A stretch of DNA of 64,000 nt, taken from contig JAHRBC010000001.1 of the NCBI GenBank assembly GCA_022702545.1, positions 3,472,001 through 3,536,000 on the forward strand. Direction: 5' to 3'. This stretch comes from Phycomyces nitens. Taxonomy: Eukaryota > Mucoromycota > Mucoromycetes > Mucorales > Phycomycetaceae. Within the stretch, counting starts at the first letter, position 1; the number at the start of each line of letters is the position of its first letter. A program made the translations under genes and the position numbers. The notes beneath the pieces were generated by a model, which saw nothing but the letters and a program-made list of their open reading frames with translations, was not told where the DNA came from and searched no databases. Below are positions 36,214 through 48,751 of this stretch, piece by piece.

Positions 36214-36829
36214 TTATCTATTTCAAGTCCCGTCTGATTGTCAAATTCTTCTTGTTGGATTGTCCTGAGCGAAATCACAAGAATACAATATATATTATTT
36301 ATATATTCTGACCTGTTGCACCACACACCATAACTCAACACGCGTCAATTTATTTTTAAAGTAAGTTAAATCTTAAATAATTTAAAAATACTCACTACAA
36401 TATTGCTATTTTCTTATAAAAACCAAGTAGTTTTATATAGAATTAACTACTATATACTTTTTCTGTTAGTAGACTGATGTAAAGCATAATGTTTGTTATA
36501 ATTAAATAATTTTTAATATAAAATATGTTTATTTTCTTATATTTTTATACCTAAATATTACTATTATATTTATAAACTTATTAAAATAATAATATAAAAA
36601 TATTATAAAATTATTTTTCTTATATTTTCTATATAAAATTAATATATAGTCACTGTCATTTGAGTCTTGTATGGTTGATGAAAATTGATAATTCAAAAAT
36701 ATATGGTCTATTTTCAATAATTCTATACTCCATGAATAAATTTGCTAAAATTCTTAAACATTGTAAAAATATAGTTTAATATATATATTTTAGTAATATA
36801 TAAAGAAAAAAGAGGTTTGAGTACTTGGT
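36214..36829. other. AT-rich spacer
   Basis: Extremely AT-rich, with TATATA and ATTA runs between the octamer repeat and the Tc1 relic. No gene seen. Confidence 0.5.
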
Positions 36830-37790
36830 AGTACCACCACAGGTATCTATTATAGCTTGACACCTTCTCTGCATACTGTCAACTAAACACCTTGCATACT
36901 TAAAGCCTAACCTCATCTATTCTTTTTGAAGAGCTACCTCCAAATCAGCTAGATTGCTAATTTTGGCTCTCCTATTCTCAACTAACAACTCTAGAGCATT
37001 CCAGATGTGTTCAATTGAGTTCAGATCAGGACTTTGAGCTGGCCAATACTCAAATCCCCTGATCTGATAGGTCTCTTTTCACTATCGCACATATCTACCA
37101 GTATGATAAGTGGCATTATCTTCCTGGAAAATGAAATCCTTCTTCTCATCCTTGGTGACCTTTGTGAACCATGAGTGGAAGGATTGGACCAGTATATTGA
37201 CATATACATCTTGATTGACTTTGTCAATTTCAATTATCTTTAATAGGCCAAATCCTCTACCCCAAAAGCACCCCCAAACCATGAGTCCACCACCACCCCA
37301 TTTCACTGCTGATATGGTATTCTTTCCTTCATATATTTCTCCAACTTTTCTGAAAATGTGCTTGGCAGCATTGTTTCCATTTAAACAAAAATGGGATTTG
37401 TCTGACCACACCACACTGCTCCATTGGTCATTTATCTAATTCGCCTTTTCCTTGGCCCAGCAAAGTCTGGCCTACTTGTGCTTTCTTGTGAGGCAAGGCT
37501 TATGTGCTGCGATACAAGATTTGAAGTCAAGTTGCTTGACATAGTTGATAATACTATTTTTGCACACATCAACACCCATCTTAGCCATGTCTAATTTGAG
37601 CTGTTTATAGTTGGTGAATGGGTCATCCCATATAATCCTCTCAAGGTGTCTGATTGTCCTTTCATTCACTTTTTTGGGTTGTCCAGATAATTTTCTAGGC
37701 AATGGACACCCGTTTTGTCTAATACGTTCAACAATTGATTGCACAGTCAACTTTGGTATCTCAACTGTACTTGAATTCTATCCAAGAGAG
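36830..37790 (-). pseudogene. Decayed Tc1/mariner-type transposase, copy 1
   Basis: Minus-strand reading in several frames. The N-terminal HTH/Tc3-like part includes RKLSGQPKKVNERTIRHL, the catalytic region has VVWSDKSHFCLNG (first Asp) and DFIFQEDNATYHTG (second Asp), and the C-terminus has PAQSPDLNSIEHIWNALE (catalytic Glu). Interruptions are a stop near 37439, a frame change near 37080 and a stop near 36923, so it is not functional. Terminal inverted repeats were not located with confidence. A neighbouring copy lies at 38101. Confidence 0.85.
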
Positions 37791-38100
37791 ATATAGACCT
37801 TATGAAGGTAGAGAACACCCCAATACTTCTGTTGTTTTTTTGTTAGATAAAGGTCTCGAGTGCTGCTTTGTGATTCTGAAGATTGTATATTTTTAAGTAA
37901 TTTATTGATAGAGAGAACGAAGCCCCCACCCCAAAATATTTTGGAAATTTTGTCCTTTTTATCAATCGTACGAGATTCAAGGGGTAGCAACTGTATATAT
38001 ATATATAAATATTTTATATTATTTTATTAATATATTTAAAAATAAAAAACTAAGATTACTCTTATAGAATTTATTATTAGTTTATAGTAATTTTATAAAA

Positions 38101-39426
38101 CACTCACAGTGCAAAACGTTTCAACTCCCACAAAAAATAGCAAAAAATCAACCTTTTTTTTTAAATAAAAATATTATTTTCTTCCCATTCTATTAATCGA
38201 ACCCATTATAAAAATAATATCCTCATCAGAATTCACCCGTGGTCCTTATATGAAAGCTGATTATTACAAGCATGGATGTATAATGTACATGCATTTTGCT
38301 GATTTTGGTGCTACCAAGATTGAAAGTGTTGTTGGAATGAGTTTGGCTACTGTCAAAAGTATCATTAAGCGAGTGAAGGAAACTGGGTCACCTGAGCCAA
38401 GAAAAGGTGCTGAAAAACTAAAAAAAAATTGACGAGAATACTGAGAGACACCTTGTGCAAGTGGTACGGAAGGACTCATTTGCCTCATACGACAAGCTGA
38501 GAGTGGCCTTGAACCGTATGAAAATATTCGTCTGTAGAGACACTGTAATCAGGTCTCTTCAGCGTTTGGGCTTTGGTTTATATATTGCAGCTCACAAGCC
38601 AGCCTTGACCAAAAGACACAAGCAAAGAAGACTGGAATGGGCTAACGAGCATGTAAATTGGTCTGATGAACAATGGAGAGGTGTAGTTTGGTCCGATGAG
38701 TCGAGATTTACAGTTGAAGGCAATGATGGAGGAGCCAGAGTCATCAGAAGAGTTGGTGAACAGTACAAAATTGAACATATAGTTCCTGGGACCAAGTGGG
38801 GAAAGGGTAGTATGATGATCTAGAGCTGTTTCTGGGCCTTTGGTCTTCCTTGATGGTAATATAAATCAAGACCAATATGTAAACACTTTGGCCCAGAACT
38901 TCCTCTTATTGTTCCGAAATCTTTCAGAGGAACAACACAGGACCTTCATATTCCAAGAAGACGGTTCTAGCTGCCACACAGGGTCCTATGCAAAGTGGTG
39001 GAAAGAGGGCCATGAAATCCGAGGTTTTGACTACTGGTCAGCACAAAGTCCTGATCTCAATCCCATCGAGCATGTTTGGTGGGCTCTCGAGACTAGGATG
39101 CGCGAAAAGAAGGCTAACATTAACAATGATAATAATTTAAAGGTTCCAATGCAAAAAGAGTGGAAGAGAATTGTCCTTGAACTTGCTTCATGTTTGGAAG
39201 GCAGTATGCGAAACAGATGCCAGGCAGTGATTGCTGCCAAAGGTAGACATACTCGCTATTAAGCCTATTTTTTAAATATTCTAATAAAATATACATATAT
39301 CCTATTGTATTTGAAATCTAAAAGGTCTATCTTTCATAATGGACAGGCAGTAGAGTATTGAAAATATTATTAATTTTCTCTTGAAATTTTTGGTATCAGA
39401 GGGTGAAACGTTTTGCGGCGTGACTG
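38101..39426 (+). mobile_element. Tc1/mariner-type DNA transposon, copy 2
   Basis: Element of about 1.33 kb whose ends are imperfect inverted repeats: left CACTCACAGTGCAAAACG followed by TTTCA, and right, as reverse complement, CAGTCACGCCGCAAAACG followed by TTTCA. The right end is followed by TA, the usual Tc1 target dinucleotide. The left flanking dinucleotide is no longer TA. The element encodes the transposase relic at 38250-39262. It is related to, but clearly different from, the relic at 36830-37790, which lies in the opposite orientation. Confidence 0.8.
38250..39262 (+). pseudogene. Tc1-type transposase (frameshifted) of the element at 38101
   Basis: Starts with ATG at 38250. The HTH region includes VGMSLATVKSIIKRVKETG. 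At an A-run (38420-38428) the frame shifts, then continues with IAAHKPALTKRHKQRRLEWA. The DDE domain has GVVWSDESRFTVEG, TFIFQEDGSSCHTG and SAQSPDLNPIEHVW, a DD34E-type arrangement, and ends AAKGRHTRY. Further damage is an amber stop at 38821 and a shift near 38835. The first break is short and the rest well preserved, so inactivation appears fairly recent. Confidence 0.88.
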
Positions 39427-39624
39427 TAGTAATCAAGACAAGAAACTAACAACTTAATTAAAAAGTATAAAATATTTATAGCAAAAAAACTAAATGTCTA
39501 ATAATTTTTTTTAGTAATAACAAGTTTTTAATTTTATAATCTAACTGAAATCTGATAGAATATTAGTAAAAATGATAGATGAATACAAAGTTTATAAACT
39601 GTTTTTATTTTATTTATTTAACAA
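39427..39624. other. AT-rich spacer
   Basis: No feature beyond A/T runs. Confidence 0.4.
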
Positions 39625-39990
39625 TTGTTGTGTTTTAGGGTGTTAAAACAATAAAAATAGTAATGGAGATATAGACAGTAAGTGAGTACTTTGAGACTGT
39701 ATATAAGCTTGTCGTTATCAAGATACAAAATGTGCCACTCTTTATATACTCTTTCAATCTGCTGTTACACAAGATCTTGGACTTTCTGATACGTGGGGTC
39801 TTTCACCATATTAGGATATTAGATGGAGTAAGCTTCTGAGCTCAACATCCATGTTACTATTATTCTGATGTATTGATATAATTCCTTTATCGTACCTTAT
39901 TAGCTCTCAGCTAATCTATACTTATAGCTTATGTGTATGTAAAATATATATTAATAAGGCTGGAACACCACAATGCATATTAATAATCTA
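39625..39990. repeat. Direct repeat flanking the satellite, copy 1 (contains a broken ORF)
   Basis: About 365 bp in the same orientation as 43252-43605, with roughly 90% identity by eye. On the minus strand it contains the same exon-like frame as copy 2 (starting MVKDPTYQKVQDLV), but a stop follows at once, so it is non-functional here. Confidence 0.75.
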
Positions 39991-40555
39991 CATGAATTTT
40001 ACAGCTTCTCCAGTGTTTAAAATTACATGGCCTTAAATAAAATCCCCTCAGATTACAAGAAAATAATTATGTTATGAATCGTATATAAAATGTACAGCTT
40101 CAAACTTATCAAAATATAATGATGACTATTAGTATATTTTATAAATTTATTCAAATAAACTTTTTATAAAAGTAACATTTCATTTTAAGATATCTCGACT
40201 CTTTGTAATAATACAACAACATTAGTATTCAGAGCACCCCAGTCGGCAAACCAAAGTTAAATAGAATGTCTTAACAATCAATTCATAATAAAAAGCCAAT
40301 TTATCCTATCACACTAGTTATAGGAGCAGTTACAGCCAAACAAAGTTACATGAGTAAAGATAATTAAAGATTACAGAATACAGGCAATTTAAAAAGCCAA
40401 GTAGTTATCACATAACGCAAAATATGAGGAATACATGAAAGTAATAATAGAGTAATCAGAAAAACATATCCTAATTTCAAGAAACCACGGGTTTCAATGA
40501 TACATCAATGTACACATGTAAACAAGAAATAGATAATGACAAGTTCACAGGTATA
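39991..40555. other. AT-rich spacer before the satellite array
   Basis: No gene seen. Composition switches abruptly to GC-rich at 40556. Confidence 0.45.
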
Positions 40556-42118
40556 CGGTCGCCCACCCTATCCCACTGGCAACGGAAACCAGCACAACCG
40601 AATCACATCCATGTTCTTGAGTCCACCGGAATTCCAGACAGTTGGTGTGATAAAGAGAGGCGGATATCGGGACCAACAGAGCGCATCATGACCAGCCTTG
40701 ACCGCCGTGAATGGGAGCTCAGAAACTCTTGACGTCTAAGAGCAGGCCATTCGGAATATGTTCACCTCGATCGAGTAGCCCAGCAGACCATGGAGTGATT
40801 CACCGGCCGAAAAACGACCGGTCGCCCACCCTATCCCACTGGCAACGGAAACCAGCACAACCGAACCACATCCATGTTCTTGAGTCCACCAGGATTCCAG
40901 ACAGTTGATGTGATAAAGAGAGGCGGATATCGGAACCAACAGAGCGCATCATGACCAGCCTTGACCGCCGTGAATGGGAGCTCAGAAACTCTTGACGTTT
41001 TAGAGCAGGCCATCGGAATATGTTCACCTCGATCGAGTAGCCCAGCAGACCATGGAGTGATTCACCGGCCGAAAAACGACCGGTCGCCCACCCTATCCCA
41101 CTGGCAACGGAAACCAGTACAACCGAACCACATCCATGTTCTTGAGTCCACCGGAATTCCAGACAGTTGGTGTGATAAAGAGAGGCGGATATCGGAACCA
41201 ACAGACGCATCATGACCAGCCTTGACCGCCGTGAATGGGAGCTCAGAAACTCTTGACGTTTTAGAGCAGGCCATCGGAATATGTTCACCTCGACCGAGTA
41301 GCCCAGCAGACCATGGAGTGATTCACCGGCCAAAAAACTGACCGGTCGCCCACCCTATCCCACTGGCAACGGAGACCAGCACAACCGAATCACATCCATG
41401 TTCTTGAGTCCACCGGAATTCCAGACAGTTGGTATGATAAAGAGAGGCGGATATCGGGACCAACAGAGCGCATCATGACCAGCCTTGACCGCCGTGAATG
41501 GGAGCTCAGAAACTCTTGATGTTTTAGAGCAGGCCATCGGAATATGTTCACCTCGACCGAGTAGCCCAGCAGACCATGGAGTGATTCACCGGCCAAAAAA
41601 TTGACCGGTCGCCCACCCTATCCCACTGGCAACGGAACCAGCACAACCGAATCACATCCATGTTCTTGAGTCCACCGGAATTCCAGACAGTTGGTATGAT
41701 AAAGAGAGGCGGATATCGGGACCAACAGAGCGCATCATGACCAGCCTTGACCACCGTGAATGGGAGCCCAGAAACTCTTGACGTCTAGGAGCAGGCCATC
41801 GGAATAAGGTCACCTCGACCGAGTAGCCCAGCAGACCATGGAGTGACTCACCGGCCGAAAAACTGACCGGTCGCCCACCCTATCCCACTGGCAACGGAAA
41901 CCAGCACAGCCGAATCACATCCATGTTCTTGAGTCCACCGGAATTCCAGGCAGTTGTGATAAAGAGAGGCGACCATCGGGACCAATAGAGCGCATCATGA
42001 CCGGCCTTGACCGCCGTAAATGGGAGCGCAGAAACTCTTGACGTCTAAGAGCAGGCCATTGGAATATGTTCACCTCGATTGAGTAGCCCAGAAGACCAAG
42101 ACAATGGAGTGATTCATT
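40556..42118. repeat. GC-rich satellite array, about 262-bp unit, six copies
   Basis: Units begin with CGGTCGCCCACCC at 40556, 40819, 41081, 41343, 41606 and 41868 (periods 262-263). They are nearly identical, with single-base changes and small indels. The last unit is more diverged and runs out near 42118. Each unit contains the imperfect palindrome CACCGGCCGAAAAACGACCGG at its junction. Composition is above 50% GC in a roughly 30% GC region. Long open frames on both strands are by-products of the repeat. No promoter or RNA gene is recognised in the unit. Confidence 0.93.
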
Positions 42119-43251
42119 GTTCAAAATGGAAGGTTGGCTGCCATTTTCTATTGGCCATTGGGTGGTCGGCATACTGGAATCAACAATCATATATCAGGAG
42201 TAATGGACCATGCGATAATATGAACTGTTGGTAACGGAAACAATACACTCTTGACTGGCTTGTATCAAGAGATCATGAAAGGTAGTAGCCATGGATAAAA
42301 TAGCATACTGGGAATGAGCCAGGAGGGTGAAATGAGGGTCATTTCCATGTTTGACAGAGATGGCCATTAGACATCACGCATTTGCTAGCGCTTTCTGACA
42401 GGTCATTTGAACGGCCACCAGCAACATGCAGAGCAGACGGGTTTTGGTCCGAATTTTTTTTGACACCATCATGTGTTCACTACATCTGAATGACACGTTA
42501 GTTTGATGGTTCAAAAACATCATAAAACACGTCCATCTATCATTAAAAGTCCGTCCATCATAAAGGCGGAGCCATAGTTGGCGAAACTAGGAGTGGATGA
42601 AGTGAAAATTTGCTTACCTTGACATGCCCTTGAGAAAGTGAAATGGTAAAGGAAAGAGAAGTAACGAAACAGAAACAACAATACGCGCCCAAAGCCCCTG
42701 TCTTTATAGAAAAATATTTTGCGGGTGTGAGGTCACCGCGCTTTTTGGTGATGACGTGAGCCAGTGTGGGAATATATTTTTGACATGGAGCAAATTAGTA
42801 GTTTAACAGTAAAATCAATAGCTTTTAAAAGGAAACAGATAAAGAGGTAAAGAGGTAAACATCAAGTTAAAGGTTGGTCTTTATCTGTGTACTGTTAACT
42901 TTAAAGACAGTGTACTTCTTTGAACGGCGATTGTTTTTCTTTTAATTTTAGGTAATCTTGGTAGGTCCGTGCATTTGTTCAAGGATGATTGATTTTGTAC
43001 AAACATGTACAAATAATCTTTGCGGACATCAGAAATACATTTGCCCTTTCGAAATACTCAAATATCTCATTCTTTTTTCATATCATATAGAGTTGTGTAT
43101 CCTATTTGTCCTAAATACTTGTTTAGCAAATATCAAAGATAGAGTGTACTCTGCCACATATTTTTATTTGGTGTAAGAGCAAATGGAGTTTTGATACGAA
43201 ATAACAATAAATTTGTTTTTATTTATTCATTATTCTGTACTCTTAAAGGGC
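42119..43251. other. Spacer right of the satellite
   Basis: The first about 700 bp (to about 42790) are of intermediate GC and may be decayed repeat or a former gene region. No convincing ORF is present. Then AT-rich. The inverted pair GGTCACCGCGC/GGTGATGACGTG near 42731-42755 is noted without a meaning. Confidence 0.4.
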
Positions 43252-43605
43252 AATGTTGTGTTTTAGGGTATTAAACCAATACAAAATAATAATGGAGATA
43301 TAGACAGTGAGTACCTTGAGACTGTATATAAGCTTGTCTTTATTAAGATACAGAATGTGCCGCTCTCTATATACTCTTTCAATCTGTTTTTGCACAAGAT
43401 CTTGGACTTCCTGATATGTGGGGTCTTTCACCATATTAAGATATTAGATGGAGTAAGCTTCTGAGCTCAACATCCATGTTACTATTATTCTAATGCATTG
43501 CTATACTTCGTTTATCGTACCTTATTAGCTCTCAGCTAATCTGTACTTATAGCTTATCAATATGTAAAATATACATTAATAAGGCTGGATCACCACATCA
43601 ATATT
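43252..43605. repeat. Direct repeat flanking the satellite, copy 2 (contains an intact exon-like ORF)
   Basis: Counterpart of 39625-39990. Its minus strand holds a 40-codon ATG frame (43434 down to 43315) ending in a consensus donor CAAG|GTACTCAC, beginning MVKDPTYQEVQDLVQK and ending NKDKLIYSLK. No following exon was identified. The frame may be the 5' exon of a duplicated gene. It has loose similarity in pattern (TY.EV..L, KL..Y) to the helicase C-terminus at 44172-44290. Confidence 0.7.
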
Positions 43606-44171
43606 AGTTAAAAACAAATATAAAATATTTATCAATATTATTTTCAAGCTATATATATAAGAAATAAAAAAAAACAATAAATTCTATTTTATATTCCATT
43701 AACTTTTACAGCCTAAACTCAAAAAATTAAATATATTAGTTTATATAATTATATTGTGTGGCAATTTATAGTCAGGAACTTATAGATCCTGTGAGAGTAT
43801 TATTTATTAAAGGAAAAATATTATGGTGGTTTATATAGTTATATTATAATTCCCTTATTTTATTAATCTCTATTATGTAATAGTTGGTTATCACTGTTGT
43901 AGTGTGAAGTGTACATGTGCCTGGTGTGTAGCTGCTCCTGGGATATTAACTTGTCATGGTCATTACCAAAGAGTAACTATATGTTGGTTGTAGAGTTTAT
44001 ATTTTACTCAACTGTGGTATGCATACTACATATTGATTTCTCATATTATTTATACAATAATATAATAATATAATAATATTGATACACAATTATAAATTCA
44101 AGAAATAAATAGTATTTTATATAAAATATGTTTTAATATATATAACTTTATATGAAATCCTGAAAAATATA
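43606..44171. other. AT-rich spacer downstream of the helicase gene
   Basis: No gene seen. AATAATATAATAATATT-type repeats near 44046-44080 could serve as 3' processing signals for the minus-strand helicase. Confidence 0.45.
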
Positions 44172-47100
44172 CTAATGTACAATAGTATACTTTTCTAGTT
44201 TTTTACACCGAGAGTATATCATATCCCCAGAATCAACCAAGGACTCAAACAGACGTTTGACCTCTGCATAAGTTTCATCATGAGGGATAGATATTTTACT
44301 CTTTCTCAGCTCATTATCAACAATAAGTTCCATATAATCTACTGTAAAGGTATCCTGTGTTTGACCAGCTTCTTTTACACATCGTATAACATATTTTTTC
44401 AGAGTACTTGATAGTTCAGGCGAAATCTTTGGAGGCTCGGGCAAGATAATGGGAGGTTCAGGAAAGATCTTTGAAGGTTCAGGGGATATATCTGTAGGCT
44501 CTGGTGAGGACTTTGACTTATTCTGAGTTGTTGTATTCATCAAATTGTACTCATGCAGTATCTTGATATCTTGAGATGAACAAGAACTCTCGCTTGTTTG
44601 AGTAATGCATTTAGTAGAAAAAGTCTCCGAGTCTGACTGAGTAGGTAAACTTTCGGAATTTTGCTGCTTCCCATAATTATCATTTTCGGTGGTGATATCT
44701 TGAACTGTTTCTAGGGTATGATATTGACTGGGTTCCGTCAAGTCAATAGGTGAGTCAGGAGCATTCAGCATAATTTCTAGTTCATTGATGCTCAGGTCGT
44801 GCGTATCAAAAATGTTTTCAGGATCCTCTTTTGGCGCAGGATCTAAAGTGGTTGTAACAAGTGTGTTCGAATGTAGAGTGTTGATCGAGAGAGGAATTTC
44901 GGTACTTATAGTAGTCGTCTGTAAAATCGATGTTTTCTCTACATTAGAGTCATTGGTCATGCTGTGTAAACCATTCATTCCAACTTCTTGTGTAGAGAAT
45001 TTACTCGTAGAAAGAGATACAGAAGAGTTTTGTGTAGAATCAGGTGTAATGTACGACATGTTTGACTGGGGCTGAGGTGTATTGGCACCAAATTGTTTTG
45101 GCTAAAGAACAATTTGAGGGTATAAGTATAAGAATTTACGAGATTTTGAATCGATGGACCAACTTACCATATGGGGAACATCTTTATGGTACGAATTCGT
45201 TGAGTTCCCATACATTCCGCTAATATACTTATTAGTTCGGGTTCTCTTCATAGGAGGACCTTTTAAATAAGAAGGCATCATATGCAACTGTGGCTGGCTT
45301 GATGAAGAATTCGCATTTGTATATTGTGAGTGAAAATGGTTTGGTCGGATAGGACTTATATCCATTGGCTCATTATAGGAATGGGTTGATGTCGAACCAA
45401 TGTTTTCAGAAATTCTAGATATTACATTATACATATATAATACAGTCCATCAGTACACTGTCAATTATGATTAATTTAAATAAAGAATGACTTACGATGA
45501 AAAGGAAGATTGACTGCATATTGACATTTGTGAATTATTTTGAGTGCTTGTAATAGTAAAGCTTTGATTCTGCTCTTTGATGATACCCAGCTCATGTAAC
45601 GGCCTTCTTAATATCTCAGAAAAACATGTCAGGATCCGTATATCAATGACCGGAACTCTCTTTGAATCCTCACGGTTGAGTAGGTATTTCAGAAAACGAC
45701 TAGGCCTTTTGTATACTATTTTAGACCACCCAATACGGGTATTGGCGTATGTACAATATAAAAGACCTATGTTTATATATATATATATATAAAAGATGGT
45801 TAGAGACTTGGAAATCATTTTGTAATTATATTTACATTTTGCGCGAGTCATGGCCACATACAAAAGACGACTTGATGGTGTTACAACATATATGAATATA
45901 TATATCCTGACGGGTTTAAATATATAATATTTACCACTCTTCCATTTCTGATTCTACTCTTGAATGAGGAATAATGCCTTCTTCGCAGGCTGTGATAAAT
46001 ACGCATGGCCACTCGAGTCCTAGAAATAAATCAAGATGAAAATTTACATTCTGATAAAGGGTAACCAACCAAGAGAAAATTACCTTTGGCGTTATGAATA
46101 GTACTAATAGTTACTCTCTGTCACATTTTAGTTCAGATTAGTTATACGTAATTACCACTCTTTTCTCAACTGTAAAACTTACTCCCTTTGAGTTTTCATC
46201 TGGCTCAACTTGATCTGGCCCGAGTGCAACCGCCTCTAAAAAGCCAATGACAGGGTCTTGATCTATTGAACTAGAAAATAAATGATTTATATTAGAGCAG
46301 GGTACGTAGTTTGTGTGATATACTTACACCACACGTGTTGCAAGTTGAGAAGTAAATATGGTCGAGTACGAGATCAGTTCTCCTACGTTTTCCCATCTAG
46401 ACTCGTATGATTCCGAGAAATTACTCTTGAGATAATCGTTATATTCTGTCAATTCAATGATAATTGAGATAATATCTGGAAGTGAAACCTGTTCAAAGAG
46501 TCATAAGTAAAGTGAATTAGTTTTCGGATATTACCTTTGTTTCAATTTGACGCTTTACGTCTTCATAAATATAAAGAAACTCGGTTAAACTGCTCTTGAC
46601 TTTTGCTGAAATATATAGTCGTGGAGGTGGACCATTTGTTCGCCCTGTCAATACTTTGATGACTTCAATAACATTGGTTTCATTTTGGATACATTGTTCC
46701 AATAGGTATTGGATAGTAGTATCTCCTATTCCACGATTTGGTACATTGATAATCTGCTCAAAGGATAAAGTATCCTCAGGATTGAAACAAAATGAAAGGT
46801 AGGCAATGATGTCCCTAATCTCAACACGTTCGAGGAATTGGGGACCACCAACCTAAATAAATAATAAGATGCTTGAGAATTATTTTGTTGGCACATATAT
46901 ACACTTTCTTACGACAATACAAGGTATGTTTGTTGACATGAATACTTGTTCAAAATTACGAGTCAAATAGTTCATGCGAACGAGGACTACAATGTCATTA
47001 TAGCCAATTAATCCTTTGCATTCATCAATAATGCGTGTAATTTCTCTTGCTACGATATCTGCTTCGGATTCTTCACTATCTGCGACCAGAACCTTGACTG

Positions 47101-48751
47101 GTGACCCCTGTCCATTACTGGTAGAAAGAGGCCTATCGTTTCGCATAGTATCGAGTTCAACAACCTTTTCTGCTGTCTCTATAATGTGCTTTGTGCTTCG
47201 GAAACTATTTCCCATGTGTACGACTTCTGTTGAAGCAAAGTCTGCCTGCATATACTTAAAGTTGGCTGAATCTCCATCTCGCCAACCAAAGATGCTTTGA
47301 TCAGGATCTATAAATTTCCTAGTCAATCAATCGGCTAATAAGGCTACTTCTTTTTTTTTTAAAGAAAAAGAAACTTACCACCCACAACAGTAACGTGTTT
47401 GCCGCCATAGGACATTGCCTTTAATATCTGATATTGTATGGTATTCGTATCTTGGAACTATTATCAAAACAAACTGGTTGAATATTGTCTCCATCTCTTG
47501 GCTTTACAGCGAAAATATATTACTTCATCAACTAGAATGTGTTCAATGTTGTTGACGATTTCTGGATGTATCTTGAGCAAGTTCTTCCCAAGAATCAAGA
47601 GACTGTCAAAATCCTGATATGAAATAGAATATGCAAGTTAGTTTATATGGATTGTAGACCAATTTCACTATTATTAATTTTTGACATATCTCACCACATA
47701 ATTCAACCTTGTCAACTCCTTTTCATAGGCTCTAAATCAAATCGAGACCGTAAGATTATAGCTACTGGAGATTGTTTTTTTTTATATTTGTACCTGAATA
47801 CATTAATCGTGTTTTGTTTCTTTGGTGACTTGGCATGCATATTTGCATATTTATCGCAATCAATGCCCTTGTTGCGTGATTTTGAGATCTCGTTAAAGTA
47901 GACATCTAGAAATACCATCTATAAAAATCGCTTTCCTTTTTATCCAATAAAATGCCATTTTGATTTACCTGGCTTATTAGCACCCGCGACATTTGCCAGC
48001 CGTAATGAATGTATGATTTTGTTGATTATATCTCGACTACAAACACACCATTAGGAGCTAGGCAAAAGAGGTTTTATATATATTTTTTTTACCTTTTCTC
48101 GGGATTTGCAATCATAAAATTGCCTTTAAGGCCACAATAATGCGGATGTCTTCTGATTAATCTGGCACACACAGAATGAAAGGTTCCAATCAATAATTGC
48201 TGTGTTTTGCCAGTGCCAAGTAGCTCTGGAGAGCATAAACGCTCTTTCATCTCTTTTGCAGCCTTGTTGGTAAAAGTGACGGCTACTATACTAGTCGGGT
48301 CTATTTTTTTGTGAATAACCAGCCAAGCAACCCGAGAAGTCAAGACTTTTTTATGTTTATATATAAACATGTAAACATGGATATTAAAAATCAACGTAAC
48401 CAACCACAGTCCTCATCTACCTCGAGTCTTTCCAGAGCCAGGCACTGCTAATATTTGAAGGTGCTGTGATTCTGAGGTCACTGCATTATATTGAATGCCG
48501 GCCAATTGATTCAAGAAATCTAATTCTGTCATGTTGAATGGGTGATCAAGTGAATTTGGACAGAGGATAATTGTATTGGATTTTTCAGGCCATGAAAATT
48601 TGTTGCACAAGATATTATTTTCAGACCTAGAAAATATTGTTTCAATATCAGCTCCCCTTTTGCCCATACATATATTCGACAAATTTTGATTTAATCCATT
48701 ATTGATAATAGGGTTTTTTGGTAATACATACTCGGCAGATAGGATGAGCAT
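44172..48751 (-). CDS. UvrD/PcrA-type superfamily 1 DNA helicase, SRS2-like
   Basis: Seventeen exons, transcript order: 48421-48751, 48093-48345, 47969-48036, 47794-47905, 47695-47731, 47524-47613, 47379-47457, 46913-47307, 46535-46852, 46328-46488, 46183-46270, 46084-46117, 45935-46019, 45836-45870, 45496-45766, 45168-45414 and 44172-45101, giving 1177 aa. All SF1 motifs are visible: I LAVPGSGKTR, Ia VTFTNKAAKEMKERL, II ILVDEFQDTN, III VVGDPDQSIFGWRDG, IV GNSFRST, V ISTIHNAKGLEW and VI RLLYVAMTRAK. After residue about 800 there is a disordered Ser/Thr/Pro/Gln-rich tail of about 375 aa. SRS2 family members strip Rad51 from ssDNA and act in recombination and replication repair. The role here is inferred from the family. 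Confidence 0.93.

Noticed and set aside
36051..36311. Long Cys/Val/Pro-rich frames on both strands
   Set aside because: They are translations of the octamer repeat (GTCCGTTT)n and not genes.
40800..41333. 177-codon minus-strand frame with internal repeats
   Set aside because: It follows the ~262-bp satellite, shifts frame between units and has an equally long partner on the other strand.
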